From NCBI GenBank assembly GCA_008694505.1, contig VZDJ01000219.1, positions 3,398,591 through 3,462,590 on the forward strand: DNA of 64,000 nucleotides, written 5' to 3'. Positions within the stretch are counted from its first letter, which is position 1. The number at the start of each line of letters is the position of its first letter. A program made the translations under genes and the position numbers. Under the pieces are notes generated by a model, which did no database searches, was not told the origin of the DNA, and saw only the letters and a program-made list of their open reading frames with translations. This document shows, one piece after another, positions 14,036-27,093 of the stretch. The stretch is from Cyanoderma ruficeps (lineage: Eukaryota; Chordata; Aves; Passeriformes; Timaliidae).

Positions 14036-17000
14036 GACAAAAGCAGGCAGGAGCTGGACCAGACATCCTGCAGCCTCAGCCTGAATGTATGGATGCCTTG
14101 GGGGCACACTACCTATTAATTTAAAATTCTGAAACTAATTATGTATGTCAGGGTGACCTCTTTCTAATCTACATTCATCACAGAACACAAGCCTTCTGTC
14201 TCTGTTGTTCCCATAATAAAATAGCTGCTGATAGACTTATATAATTGACTGTATCTGAAGTGGACTCCTACCATGGTGCTACATTCAAATTGTATGTAAT
14301 CCCAGCTGAACAAAGATAAGCAAAAATAATCCAGCTATCTCAAGCAATTAACTTCTAAGGTTACACAGTAACATTGGAAAAAAAATATTACCCGTGATCT
14401 TAAAAAGAACGTAACAGAGTACATAGAAGTCACATTCATTGCTGAGCTACCAAGAAATTATTTGCAATATTTAAAAATGCATGTAGCATAATACATAGTC
14501 ATTTCTGTTTATTTATCCTTAGCTTGACACTGTCTTGAACGTGTCAATGAAATTTGCACTGATGAAATATGCACCTATAGGCCCCTCAATCTGACAGTGG
14601 GATTTTTAGAGATGCCTAAAAGAATTAAGTACCCAATTATCACAGACTTCTAAAGGAAACAATATCTTAACCTCATTGAATTTTAAAGAAAACAAAGGAG
14701 CAAGCATGGTAGAGCTTTCATCCTCTGCTGGACATCTACCCACACTACAGTGAAAAACAAAAAAAGAGGTGCTGTTGCCTTCTTCTCCAGCCTGCCTTGG
14801 AGAATTCCTTGGTCACAACGCTTTGAGAGAAATCAGACGCAGTCCATTCACATGCCCAACGTGGAATACTAACAAGATCAAATCCCAACAGCCCGAAGTT
14901 CGCTCTTCTTTGGCACCGTGGCTTCAGTGAGGCTGGTGACTGAGGAAAATCCAAATGACTTGGAAATCATTTTGACAGTGGTTCTGAGAGCATTGAGCTC
15001 TGCAGACCTGCTCACCTTTGGGAGCAGTCCCAGAGTCTCAAGCCAAGTGACTCATAACAATCTTTATAGGATCATGTTTCTTCTGAAGATCTTTAAAGCC
15101 CAAATAGCTTCACTGTATTGCATGTGTGAACAGCGAAATGAAATTGAAAGATCATGGCTAAAGGGAGACTGATCTCTGAAATATCCTGGCTCAACAAGCA
15201 CAGGGACTCCAAGGAGACCTCCAAGCTGCACTATTAGAGGGGCAATATGCAATAAGTAATCAAAAAATAAACTTTGCAATAACAATGTGAGGAGACAGAT
15301 ACATCTTTTTTGAAGCATGTTCAATTTCTAGTGGCGAGGAACAGAGAGCTTAGTGAGGCGAAAATTCATCTGTTTTTCCTCTTAGAAAGCAATTATGGGG
15401 ACAGCCACACTACAGCAAACTGGAATAACACATTAAAAGATGCGAACAAGATCCAGCTTAAAAGTCAGAAGCACATTTATACTTGGAAATTAATATTAAC
15501 TTCTATTACCAGGCATGCATCAGATGTCCTAAAAATCACAAAAGCAGCAGTCTGTTCTGTATAAATGAGATGCAATGAGGAAAGGAGATAGCAAATGCAT
15601 TAACTGTTCTGTGTGATGTTGTACCATAAATATTTGATTTAATCAGTAGCAAACATTAACACATAATCATCAGTTAAAAACATTAGCATTTTTAATAAGC
15701 AGGTCAGTGTGAGCTCCTATGACACATATCAGAGTTGTAAGTGTAAAACAGCTGCACACTTGAACCAAACCAAAGCTTTCACACTTCTGTGTGTCTTATT
15801 TACTGAATCAACTCTGCTCTGCAGTAACATTACTCAGTTTCTCTCTCACTTGCAGCCGGATTTCCCCAATATTTATTTATGCTAATAATGAAATTTTTAA
15901 GAGTTCTTTTTTTCACTGGAATTCATTCATTTGCACTGTGGAGTGCTCCATTAGAATCCATCTCTGGAAATGATGGACACTCTACTTTTAAATGCTTCAT
16001 GCTTTTCTAAAAGAGGCACTTCAGAGTAATAGGTTATTTGGCTCAAGTGAGATGTAGCTGGATGAAGCTGTGTGGATCTTTCACAGAGCACATTACAACA
16101 TACAGCAGCCAGCTGTGGGGAATCCAGCTCACAGCTGTGAAAGGACCTGTGCACACCACTTCAGGTAAAGATGAAGGGGTTTTGACCTCATCTCCAATAG
16201 ACACACACATGTCCCTTCCAAATAAAGCTTTCCCCTGGATAAATGTACATGGGAGAACAAGCACGTGTCACCTCATGCACTGCAGGCAGGATCCAAACAC
16301 TACAGTGACAGATGCAGCGTAAGGGTTAGGACAGAATAAAATCCACAGCACAAAACATCTTCCTATAGTCCTTAAAACCTGACAAAACACTACTTTACAG
16401 CTGAAGTTGCTTTTCATGCAGTTTAGCTGCCTGTTCTGCCCATTTGAAATGTCACTCACTAACATTCTAAGAAAACATGAACCCATTATGTTTACCGAAA
16501 AACTCATGTGAACTTTACTGAATGCAAAGCTGAGCTCCTGTAGCAATACTACTACATGAGACTAGTGAATCTGGGTTTACAGAATTCCCTACTGAGCTTC
16601 AGAAGAAAACATAAAAGACAACTTATTTTGCCAAAGACTGGTATTATGCCCTCCCTGAAAGGAGGTTCTCTGTAGAGGCCACTTTTGATATTTCATATTT
16701 AGAGGTCTCTCCAAAATCAAAAAACATACCACTTCAGGAAACATACACAAAACATCAAGTACTACAATAATTGAGAAAATATCTCTCCACAATACCAGCC
16801 AGCTTATCTAATGCTTTCTGTTTATATTCTTTGTGTTCTTACTACAGCTTCTACAAAAGATGTAGATGGCATTTCTTTGTGAGATTGTAGTACTTTATTT
16901 TTCAGACTTCCTATGTGCAAACTTACCCTTTTCTCAAGGAACAGTTTTACCTTCTTTGTGTGTCTGTTTGTTTGCAGCAGGATGTGTGAGAGTAAACTGC

Positions 17001-19366
17001 ATGAAAATTTCCAATTAGAACGACACATTTTCATTTCTTTCATTATTGTCAAAAGACATTTCTAAGGAAAGATGCAAGCAGGTGGTACATTTGTCTGTGA
17101 GGGGTTTTTGAAGTAATGGCTAAAGAACAGAACCACTCGAAGAGCAGAACCACTCAAATCTTACAGACCTTTAAGAGGTGCAGGTCCAGAACTGAAGTTT
17201 TGTTCTCATATTAGAGAGCTTAGCTGGCAATCAAGAAACTGAAATTCCAGACTGGAATATATTCACAGGTCACAATAGACCACCCAGTCTTCTGTCTGTC
17301 TTTTGGATATCACTGTCCCTACTGAAGCTCTCAGGCATTTTCTGATACACCAGACAGGTTCTAGTATATAAATAACTTTATTAAAACAATAATAGGTTAG
17401 CTCCCCTCTTGTGAACAACAGTTGTGAATATAAAATTCATTGTTTACCCAACAGGAATGTTGTTAGCACACAACAGTTTTACTTTATTAACAACCTGCTT
17501 CTATGTTAGGAATTTTGGTTTAATTTAAGTGATGCCCCCATTAGAGTGGTGAATCATCTTTTCACTAATACAGCAAGAAAGCCATCAATATGAAAATTGC
17601 TTATTCAGGATCACCTTAGGTAATGTCCTTATCATGTATCTACGGCTTAATTCTAACCTGTGTATTGAGTAACCTGTGCAGCAGCAGCTTCCAGACCTAT
17701 TACCATCCCAATGTTCCCCCAGTGGCTTTTACTATTCTTTTGTCAAGAGTTTTGAATGACTTTTTAACACTGCACAAAGCCACTTTTTTTTCCCAGGTAA
17801 TCTCTCTATTTTACATGCATGATGTTGCATTTAGGAACCCCCAAAGTGCACCCATTTCCCATTGCAGGTAAGAGATTTAGGAATGAAAGTCACCTTGAAA
17901 CTTGCCTGAATTTGGATTATTTTTACATCCTTCTTTTTTGAAGGGCACCTGTTGGCAGCCCAAGAGTCTCTCTTAACAGTAATTAACTTCCAATTCTCAA
18001 CTTTGCATGTCAGCAGTGCTCTCTCTAGGTGTACCATGACATATGATAGCTCTGTAATTCCCTTCCAAAACCAACCCCTCATTCCTTGCACAGAAATGGT
18101 CTCTCAGTTCTGGGGCTGTGCAATGTGAATATATGGAATTAATAGAATGAACTCTTCACTGAATGTCTCTTCATCTCAGCTTACGTATCTTTTGAGCACA
18201 TATTAGTACATGTCAGGGTAGGCCATGGGTCTGAATCAGCAACCTTTCTTCAGTACAAAGAGCAGGATTCTTTTGTTGACCTACTCTAAAACACGAGATC
18301 ATATCTATTCTGATAAGAATTTTCTCCCAGTTATCACTACCCCTGGGGAAAGAGCGCAGTAAGTCAGAACTTTACCATCCACTGCATGACCAGAAGGCAT
18401 TTCTGAGTCTTTCAGAAGCTTGATCTGGTTCAGGAGGCCAGTTTTTAATGTGGTCTGTGGCAGTGACAACACACATGCACTGCAGACAGGACTAATCTGG
18501 ATTTTACTGGATGCCCACCAGGCTCTCCAGAGCTTCTTTGTTCTCAAAGATTCCACTTTTCTTCTTATTATTCCCCTGTTCTCACTAACATAATGCCCAA
18601 TAACATCTTAAATGAGATTGCATTGACTTCCAAAGCAGTGAGAAGTGAAAAATAAACACACTGAAATAATAATGTGCCAAGCACCGTGACCATTGGGCAT
18701 TTGCATTATATTGTACTTTTGAGAGAAGAGAATCGTCATCAGAAAATGAAACTTCAGACCAAACATCTTTATACAACTGATCTGCTGTGATTAGAATTCA
18801 CTGCTGAGTCTATGCACTTATTCTCAGGACTTGGTCCTGAAGTTCAAAGTTACATTTCTTGCACAAACCTTAAGAGGATTCAGAAGTGGTTACAAAGTTG
18901 TGTCAGTCTCTTTATCCAAACCACTGATGATAAATCAGCAAGCTGCAACTCACTTTCAAACTGTCACAAGAACTTCAGCTGCTGCTAAAGAATTTTCTAC
19001 AGCACCTCTCTACAGCATTGGCACTTCTTTTGTGCAAACTTCTTAACTTAATTGAAGCTAGGAAATGCATAACTACCTTTTTTCTCCACTAGGAAGTGAC
19101 TGATGATTCCTGAAGAAATCATTGTTATGGCCCTTGACAAAAAATAACAAAATGGGGATTTTTGTCTTTTTCTTAGAATGGACATTTCTTTACAAGTTCT
19201 CATGGAACTTTATTTAAACCCTTTTGAGTGGGAATCTTTTCATCTCCTACAGGCAAAGACTGTCCCTACTTTTTTCTTTCAGCATCAGAGGAAGGGCTTT
19301 TCCCCATGCCCACTTATGGCAGTCAGGGATAACTCTGGGTTTGTCAGTGATGAGTGCACAGCCTTG

Positions 19367-19467
19367 CAGAACAGAGCAGAGCAGAGCAGAACAGAACAGA
19401 ACAGAACAGAACAGAACAGAACAGAGCAGAACAGAACAGAACAGAACAGAACNACAGAACAGAACAG
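19367..19467 (+). repeat. (ACAGA)n pentanucleotide microsatellite with an N
   Basis: About twenty copies of the unit ACAGA, with G-for-A variants giving AGAGC, run for about 100 bp. The unresolved base at 19453 interrupts the pentamer phase, so the true copy number is uncertain. Because the unit is five bases long and lacks stops, two plus-strand frames stay open through the array and encode Arg-Thr-Glu-Gln-Asn repeats; these are not genes. Confidence 0.97.
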
Positions 19468-19472
19468 CTAAT

Positions 19473-19494
19473 CCTGGGTTATCACTGACCCAGG
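19473..19494 (+). repeat. Small inverted repeat (7-bp arms, 8-base loop)
   Basis: CCTGGGT at 19473-19479 and ACCCAGG at 19488-19494 are perfect reverse complements. They lie directly after the pentamer array. There is no T-run, so it is not terminator-like, and no function is inferred. Confidence 0.7.
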
Positions 19495-22093
19495 TCCATC
19501 AATAACTCACCTCCTCCTGTACACACAGAGCCAAGGCCATGCTCAATGGATGGTTGTTGTTGTCCCACTAAAGACTCTGGACTGATGCTTAAAGTTGTGC
19601 TAAATTCAAACTGCGTGGCAGAAAGCAGTCTCACCCAAAGTCTGTCCTCACTTCTGCTTAGTCATCAGTGAGTCATTCTGCTAATTCACTGTCAATCAAA
19701 ATAGGCTCACATGGAGATCACACCTTTCCAGAAGGGATGGGAAGAGACATGTCACTACTGCTGCTGTAATAAATCTCCTGTTTAGATGCTAAAGAGCTTC
19801 AGAAACTCCTCTGTGTCTCATAGTGATCCCACAGGGAGCTGTGGATCTTGTGGATTCCACACAGGGACCTGCTTTGCTACTCAGGTTTCATCATTTCAGC
19901 TTGACTTTGCACTCCAACTTTATAGTGTAGCTGTACCTTTACACTGGTACATTGGAGATGACACCAATAGCATCTGCTTTCACACCTCACACTTTCACAA
20001 ATCAGGAACAATTCAAAATCTTCGTATCACTAATAAGTTTTACAGAGGATTTAGCACATATTGTAGGCAGCCTGTACACTAATAAATTATAGTACATACT
20101 TTCTCAAGTTGCATATTCTGCTGTAGGGGTTTGGTGTGAGAGCTAGTTACCAATTTTTTCTTTCTTCCAAGAGAGAGTGAGCCATTTAAAAAAATAATTT
20201 CTTGAGCTAATTTAAAGTGGTTTGAGTAAACTTACAAGTTGACTGGAAGTATTTATTTTTTTTTAATAAATTTATTCTTAAGATTCCCCCAAACAATGTA
20301 TTTTTTCTTATGATCCACTATTTGTGCTTCTGGGTGGACCACATTTTAAATGTAGCAACAATCACACATTTGGTACAGCCTGCTCTCACAATATAATGCA
20401 GGTAGGAGCACAGGAAAATAGGTCACTAGAGCTTACTGATGTGCAGCTGTCAAACCTTTTATTCATCTCAAGGTTTGGTGATTTCTGGACAAATGCACTG
20501 TGATTGAAATCCCATTGCAGAAGTAAAGCTTTCAAGGTGAAATAGTATTTCATTTTCATTATCATGAAAGAAAAGAAGAAGAAATGTCTGCAGTAGCAGA
20601 ATACCACAGCAATATGTTAAGACTGGCAATTGCAACATCGTTAAGTGTAAATAGAATGGTGTTCATGGCTGTCTTTTCCTTTCCCCTGATCCCCATTTCT
20701 TTCCTTTTCTTTCTCTGCACTCCTCCAGTAAACAGAAGTTATAAACAAGAAATGCTGCACCAAAAAGATGTGCTCCTGAGACATTTTTCACAATATCATT
20801 GCCTTCTCTGGAAAAAAAAGCCACCACTTTGTCTCGGGCACTTTACAAAGAAAAGCAGAAAATGACAAAATAACCTTATTGTCACATATTAAGCAAACCA
20901 GTATTTTTACATGTTAAAGAACAAAATCAGAACATTTTGTCTGGCAGTATAAATCAATTCTCTCCTGGAAGAAGGCTGCCCCCTGTCCTTAATCCTACGA
21001 ATCTGTCACAACGCCATTCCCAGTGCTGTTTTACCAAACACAAAAAGAAGCAGCAGCGTCTCATGCCAACCCTCCCTGTCCTTTCCCCTTGGGTCAGCAG
21101 GAGCCTCTGGAGCTGCCAGGAGCAGCACTGCCGGGCAATACTTATTTCATTGCCAGATCTCCCCATCAGGGCTCTGTACTGCAGCAACCAAACCAGTGAG
21201 TGTGAGGTGAAAACAACTAGCCAGTGCCAGCTCTGCCCACAGCAACGTGGGGATGATCATGGAGTGAACTGTACAAATGATGCAGGCACTGAATGAAGGG
21301 GTTTAAATACTTGTAAAGAAGATGGTAAGATATGGCCGCGTGGGAGGGAACAGCAACCATTATTATTCAAAATTTTGGAAGAATAACCATTAGGAACAGA
21401 AAAGAGGCAATGCAAAGGGCAGCAGGTTTAGATGAGAATCCTTCCCAGGGATGTTGTCCCCATCCAGCTCTAATGGGAGCAGGTCAAGCACTACACAGGG
21501 CAGGCACAGCAAGCCGGTGCCACCTGATGTCAGGATCACATAAAGGTCCCCATTTCATTAAGCAGAAAGGAGTTTATTTAGTAGTACAGAGTGTGGCCTC
21601 GAGGATCTCTGACCAGAAGCCACCCTGGCCATCTGCAGTCAGACACAAGTGGCTTTCTGGCATGGACTTGCCTGCTGTCCCTGCCCAGCAGCAAAGAAAG
21701 GGCTGATGGCTCTGCCAAACCTGCTTGGAAGAGGTCTGAAACCAAGGAGGTGCCTGGGGTCTTGCTCAGAGCCTCCTGGAACAAAAACCTGATTGAAGCC
21801 AGCTTGCTTAGGTCTTTTTAATTCACTCACACTCAGCAGTATAATTTTTTTTTCCTCTGTCCTTACCATGTCCCAATTTATTTTTGCACATTGTTGTCAT
21901 TGGGTGAGTTTGGCATCTCACTAGAGAGAGGTAGGTAACAGCAATGAGGGCAGCACTGCACCAACCTCAGTACAGGGCTCGCATGAGATAAAGGTTCAAA
22001 ATAGTGTGGGAACGATTCACTTAGGCAGCACTGAGTGCTCCAGACATTACATTTCCTGGCAGAAATCAACACTTTTTGGCATGCAGATGTTTA

Positions 22094-22137
22094 TTTATTT
22101 ACAGGAAAATTTATTTACAGGATATTTATTTACAGGA
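22094..22137 (+). repeat. Three-copy tandem repeat TTTATTTACAGGA
   Basis: Identical 13-bp copies start at 22094, 22110 and 22125, separated by three and then two bases. Each ends in a pyrimidine-biased TTTATTTACAG, so it forms three successive 3'-splice-site look-alikes. No neighbouring exon is evident. Confidence 0.9.
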
Positions 22138-23802
22138 AAAAGGAAAAAACCCTCAAATTTTTATCCTTTCCATCAAACAGCGAGAGTTCTACAATATCAC
22201 TGCACCAAATTATTAATGCGTAGAGATGAATTGCTGGATGTTGCAACTAAACATCAATGTTTCACTTATCTTTGAAATGTAAAATGCTTAAAAAGCCAAC
22301 AAACTGTATCTCCACGATATAACAAACAGCCCTCTTCCAAGGAAAGTTCGTCTCTGACCTCTTAGATACATGGTAGAGGGTAAGCCTAAAACATCTGCTG
22401 CAAGATAGGCTTCAGAGAAATCTAATTAACACCATGTCCAGGAATGATGAGAGCAAATGCATCCTGGATAAAGTCACTGACAGGAGATCACTTTGTTATG
22501 CCAACACAATTTTAGCTTGGAAAGAAAAAGATTTGGAAAAAAAGCTTTTCATTGAAAAAGGTCATGACAAATTATGGCAAAGGAAGGAGAAAAACACATC
22601 TCATGTAAGAAAAAACAAAACTGCACAAGAGAAAAAGAGGCTGAGGGGAGAGATCCCATCCTCACTTACACTGGACCTTGCAACTGTGAAGGTCAATATA
22701 TTAAAAAATGGCTGCAAACATCCTAGTGAACAGAGCAGTGCCCTGAGCTGTTACAAATATTTTAGAGCCTTTTGAAGGTGTTGCCTGTAATTAAAGCCCA
22801 AATAATGGCCTCAAAATACTGAGATGTCACTGTCTTTTCTGCTTGCTTTCAGCAGCAAACCAGCAGCTTGGAATCCAAATGACTTCATTGCTAACATGGT
22901 CTAGGATAAGTTTCCTTCAATCTACAATCCATTCCTCCGTCACCTAAACAAGAAGGAATGCAGCTCTTTTCTTTCTACATATTGCCATCTTACAGCTTTG
23001 CAGCTCCCTTAAATAAAAACAAACTCAGACCTGGTTTTGAGTACAGGTGAATAACTCTCATCGTTATATGTATGGCCTATGTTTTACAGTGATTTTCACT
23101 TTATTGATTGGCATTGCCCAAATCTATTTCATTCCCTCCCCAAAGGACTGAACTCACAGAGGGAGATGAGAAAAAAAGTACCAAGTTCATCATATTTAGA
23201 ACTGTTTCTCAGCATCTGTGCTCCCTCTCTTTGTAATGACCTTGCACTGATAGTTTTTCAGAATCATTTTCAGACTGACCGAGGAGAAGGAATGGCAGCC
23301 AGGTTTGCTCGAAGTTTTGTGATAGGTGTCTGAGAGATTAATGTTTTGATTAAAAGAACCTTGATTGAATTTTCTGATAGAAAATTGTTCATACGCACAT
23401 GTCCCCCCTTATTTTTGGATGCTGGGTTGGTTTTCTTGCTTCCAGAGACTCTGTATGTGGAGGGAAAGGAGACAGTAAAGCCAGGCAGCGCTGGGGCGTG
23501 CCATGGTTACATGGTAGATGGCAGCACAAAACAGCCCATTGGGCTCAGGCTCTGTGCTCATTTTAGTGCCAGTTTGGACAACAGTTTTCCTCTTTGATCA
23601 GAGTTCACAGGTCCCCATAAATAACTGGTGACTTCATTGTCCTGTCCACTAAATATTTCACTCGTGACAGGTCACGTTTCAGGAATGAAAACAGATTTGA
23701 CACAGATCGTGGGTAACACACTCATTCATTTTGACTTACTATTAAAAAATTGTCACCCCAGCGTTATTAAACGGTTCCAAGGAGAGGGTTTTTTTCCAGA
23801 GT

Positions 23803-23856
23803 TCTTTTTGGGGTTGGTTTTTTGTTTTGGTTTGGTTTGTTTTTTGGTTTTTTTTA
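23803..23856 (+). repeat. T/G low-complexity tract
   Basis: A run of T interrupted by GG and single G (GGTTT/GTTTT units). Its complement is the AAACC-rich sequence seen elsewhere in the window. No retrotransposon body adjoins it on the minus strand. Confidence 0.85.
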
Positions 23857-24769
23857 AATGCTGAGACACGCATTAGAGCAATCTTTTGATCACATATTTA
23901 TGGAGTAAGTAGTGTCTAGTGGGTAGAGAGGAAGCTGGCAATGAGGCTTCCCAAATTCTACTTTTGAGCTAAACCATTGATCTCTGTGTTGCTTTTGGAA
24001 AGTCACTTTTTGTGTTAGACTTGATCTAAGCATAACATACTGTAAATAATGCAGGTGTGCTGAAGTCTATTTAGTTTCTGTAAATCATATTGCAGGATTT
24101 AAGCAACCAGAGACCCAAACACCCCTGTGGTGGGAGGGGTATAAAATCCCAACTGGAATAGAAAACTCAGTACTCTCTTTATTGAGGTTTCAAGGGTCAG
24201 TCTAAACACAAGAAATTTTCAAGTATCATTCACATGCTACATGCACCTCCTTGATTTTTTTTAATTAAAATGTTTCCTTCAGCCATTCACAAAATGACAC
24301 ATTCTGTTAAGTACTAATAGTAAGGACAGCTGGACTTTTTTTTTTTTAGTTTCATGCCCAATTTTTCCATCAACTTTAATCCTGAGTAGTTCCTCTTTGT
24401 TATGGCTTTGCATTCACTTTGAACAGAGAAAAATGAGGCTATGCAGTTTAAGATAGTGAAGAAGCAAGCTTTTGATACAGAAACTTGAATAGTTCTACAA
24501 CTGTTATTTAGCTTTCATTGTAGCATCCTGAGATGGGATGGAAGCAGACACCCCATCTCCAGCATTCCATAATTGCTGCAAAAATGAAGGCACAAGGCTA
24601 TTTCCAGTTGGTAATTTCTGTGCTGCTTACATGGAATAGCAGTAGAAAAAGAAGATATTCAGTTATCCATCAGCCTTGGAAGGATTCTCCATGCTCATGA
24701 GACAGTAAGAAAGAAGCCTCTGAGATGTTAAATCAAATGCAGACATTGCCAAAGAGGAAGGACGCCATG

Positions 24770-25470
24770 GTCAAATACACACAGGTAGACAAAGGAAGCA
24801 GGAATGGTGGAGAGCTCTGGAATGAGTAAAAAAAAAATTGAATTTGCTGTTGAAGAAATAAGGCTAAGAAGGTATTAAAGAAGGGATGCAGGGTGAAAAA
24901 AATGCAGAGAAAAAAGAAAACCTGGGGACAGTGTGTCTTGACTGAGGGAAGAGAGCAGGCAGCAGATACAATTTTAAGCAAGAAGCAAATGCTGAAAAAG
25001 AGGGTTGACAACAGTGTGTAAAATAAGTAGAGAGATAAAGAAAATGAGAGAGGAGTAAAATCACATACAAAAAATATTGTTCCCTGTCAAATCCTGTCTT
25101 TCAGTTTTCTGATTCAACTCTTCTGATATTTATTCTTCACACCTCCTATCTTCCATCTCCTCCACCTTTCCACAGAATTTAGCAAGAGTCTCTCATCATT
25201 CTGCCCTTCTTCTGTCCCCCACACCCCCCAGTGTTTCCTCCCCAGACACCACCCAGGCCTTAACTACAATGTCTTATTGTTCTTCTCTATACCCCAGATC
25301 TACCCCTGCTCAAACTGAAAGAGAGAGCTGCATCTGTGACCTTTCCTCTTACCTACACAATTAGGGGAGAGACCTTAAACCCTCATTCCCCCCTAACATC
25401 TTCCCTTCTCTCTCTCATAAAACAAACAATCTACAATCTCCCCAGCATTCCTTTTCCATCCTCTCCTTGA
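24770..25470. other. Purine-rich block switching to pyrimidine-rich block at about 25080
   Basis: From about 24770 to 25075 the plus strand is dominated by A and G, with many GAAA, GAGA and AAGG words. From about 25085 to 25470 it is dominated by C and T, with long CTCC, CCTT and TCTC runs. I looked for a fold-back inverted repeat joining the halves and did not see one. The minus strand of the first half carries a 92-codon Phe/Leu/Ser-rich open frame, which is a product of this composition. Confidence 0.6.
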
Positions 25471-26730
25471 AGCTCAGGCTGCTCCTCTAGTACCTCACAT
25501 CCAGAGCACACCAAACCTTACAGAGCTTTTCTAAATATATTTTAACTAAGCAAACTTTCATACTACTCTCTGAAAAACACAATTTTGCAAACATAAGGGT
25601 CTATGGGATAAACAGTTTCTTTAGACACTTCCTCCTTTTCCTGTTGCCTCAAACCTGAGCTGCTCATCTCCAGGTTCAAAGCCCTTCTAACCCTCTGTCT
25701 TGCTGGACTCAGGGAATATCAGGAGGTCAACCCCCACCTAAGGTTAGGCCATGACCCCAGCATCCTACATCTGATTGCTACATTATACATCTTCCGTTAT
25801 ACATCTTCAAACAGCTCTTTAAACCATACTGTGAAGCCCACAAAAGTTTCAACAATGCAGAAGTCACTTGTTTTATAAGTACACAGCTAGCTAATATCGT
25901 TTCATATGTCTCTGCACATCTTAATCTGTTGTATCCTGTCAAATACTTAAAGGAGAAGTTTTTTGATCTGTGTTCATACCATGCCTGGCGTATATCTGAA
26001 TTTCCAGATGTTAGTACACAGAGCCACAGTTCCTGTGTGCTGTATTGTTAAATATATACACAGGTACTTGAGTAAATCATGCAAGCATAAAGCCCTATAA
26101 CATGTAGAACGAGGTCCAAAATTGAAACCACCAGCTCCAAAACCTGAACTTTTACAACAGTTCTATTACTGTCATAGTGTCCGTCTGACTGACTGAATTT
26201 ATTGAGAAGCTCTAATGAACTGCAGCAAAAAAAAACAAAACCAGAGACATGAACAAAGCTTGTTGGTGTTATTTCTATATGATTAAACTAACATCAACAG
26301 TAATAAGAAATGAGTATTTCCTGCCTATCACATGTTTATAATTCTTTCTCTTGCTAAAATGGGAAATATGAAGCGACCTGAATTCTAATTTGAAGCAGAA
26401 AATATTTTGGAGAGATGTGCCCTGTTTTTAAAATATCAAAAGTATGCAGGATTCTTTAATTAAATCAAGACTTAATAGAAATTAATGAACAAAAATATTA
26501 AAGATTCTAGGGCTCAGAAGCCCTCAGCTGACCAGAGATTCGCTTATTTACCACACTTTGACGTACACTTGATTCCTCAAAGCCGTATTTTAAAATAAGC
26601 AATAAGTCTGAAAAACCCCAGTGTTCTAAATGAAATCATTATTCTGCAGACTGAACCTAATGCTGAGGTAATGTAGAGTCTGACCTTTCCAAATAAATCT
26701 CTCTTAATAAATGTTCCTCTCTACTCTCAG

Positions 26731-27093
26731 GAACAACAGAAGTCTCTAAGGCAGCAACAAACCAGAAACAAGGGCAAGATGCAACAGCGAAGCAAGAGGC
26801 AACGTGATTTAAAGGTGAAAGGATTTGGACATGACCCTACTGGGCAAAGAGAGGCACAGAGTCTACATTTATCACGAGTGCCTCGGGCATCTTGTTTGCA
26901 AGAGTCTGGACCTCTGGCGAACAGCTTACTGCAATTCCCGTCTTCTGTTTCTGAATTTTATCAACTCGATTTTTGTGTCAAAGAGAAGAGAGGTACACTG
27001 GTTGCTGTACATCAATTTACAGCAGGGAATTACTACTATGCATACCAGACATTCATAATACCACTAGAGGTGCTATTATTTTTACCGGAATCA
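26731..27093 (+). other. Candidate exon: 121-codon open frame bounded by splice-like sites
   Basis: A pyrimidine-rich run ending in CTACTCTCAG precedes 26731, and a GTAAGT donor starts at 27094. Between them lie exactly 363 bases, open throughout in the frame that starts at the acceptor. The predicted segment has a Gln/Lys/Arg-rich start (residues about 1-35) and ends in a more hydrophobic stretch with YYYAY and PLEVLLFLP. I recognise no family. It falls in the CpG-richer block. A second overlapping frame is also open for 77 codons, which argues that local composition rather than selection keeps stops rare. One open frame of this length is expected by chance per window, so it may well be spurious. 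Confidence 0.15.

Larger units (their letters stand above)
13712..26730. other. Non-coding single-copy stretch, no gene recognised
   Basis: No exon, RNA gene or further CR1 copy was recognised in this 13-kb stretch. The open frames of 90-124 codons (for example 20937-21296 and 21332-21706, both plus) show no domain and lie in locally GC-richer patches where stops are rarer. The stretch contains the pentamer array at 19.37 kb, the three-copy repeat at 22.1 kb, a T/G tract at 23.8 kb and the purine/pyrimidine switch around 25.08 kb, each listed separately. The GC-richer patch at 21.45-21.80 kb could be a very old repeat, but I could not assign it to a family. Confidence 0.55.

Noticed and set aside
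19178..19505. Two overlapping plus-strand frames encoding Arg-Thr-Glu-Gln-Asn repeats
   Set aside because: They are a mechanical consequence of the stop-free ACAGA pentamer array and cross an N.
21450..21870. GC-richer patch considered as a degraded LTR
   Set aside because: No TG...CA boundaries with matching repeats, no primer-binding site and no polypurine tract pairing were seen. There is no second LTR in the window.
22434..22775. 113-codon Lys/Glu-rich plus-strand frame
   Set aside because: The residue bias follows from purine-rich DNA. There are no motifs, and the frame sits in unremarkable AT-rich sequence.
25668..25690. GGTTCAAAGCCC, resembling a tRNA B box
   Set aside because: There is no matching A box at the right distance, no cloverleaf arms and no tRNA-derived SINE body around it.
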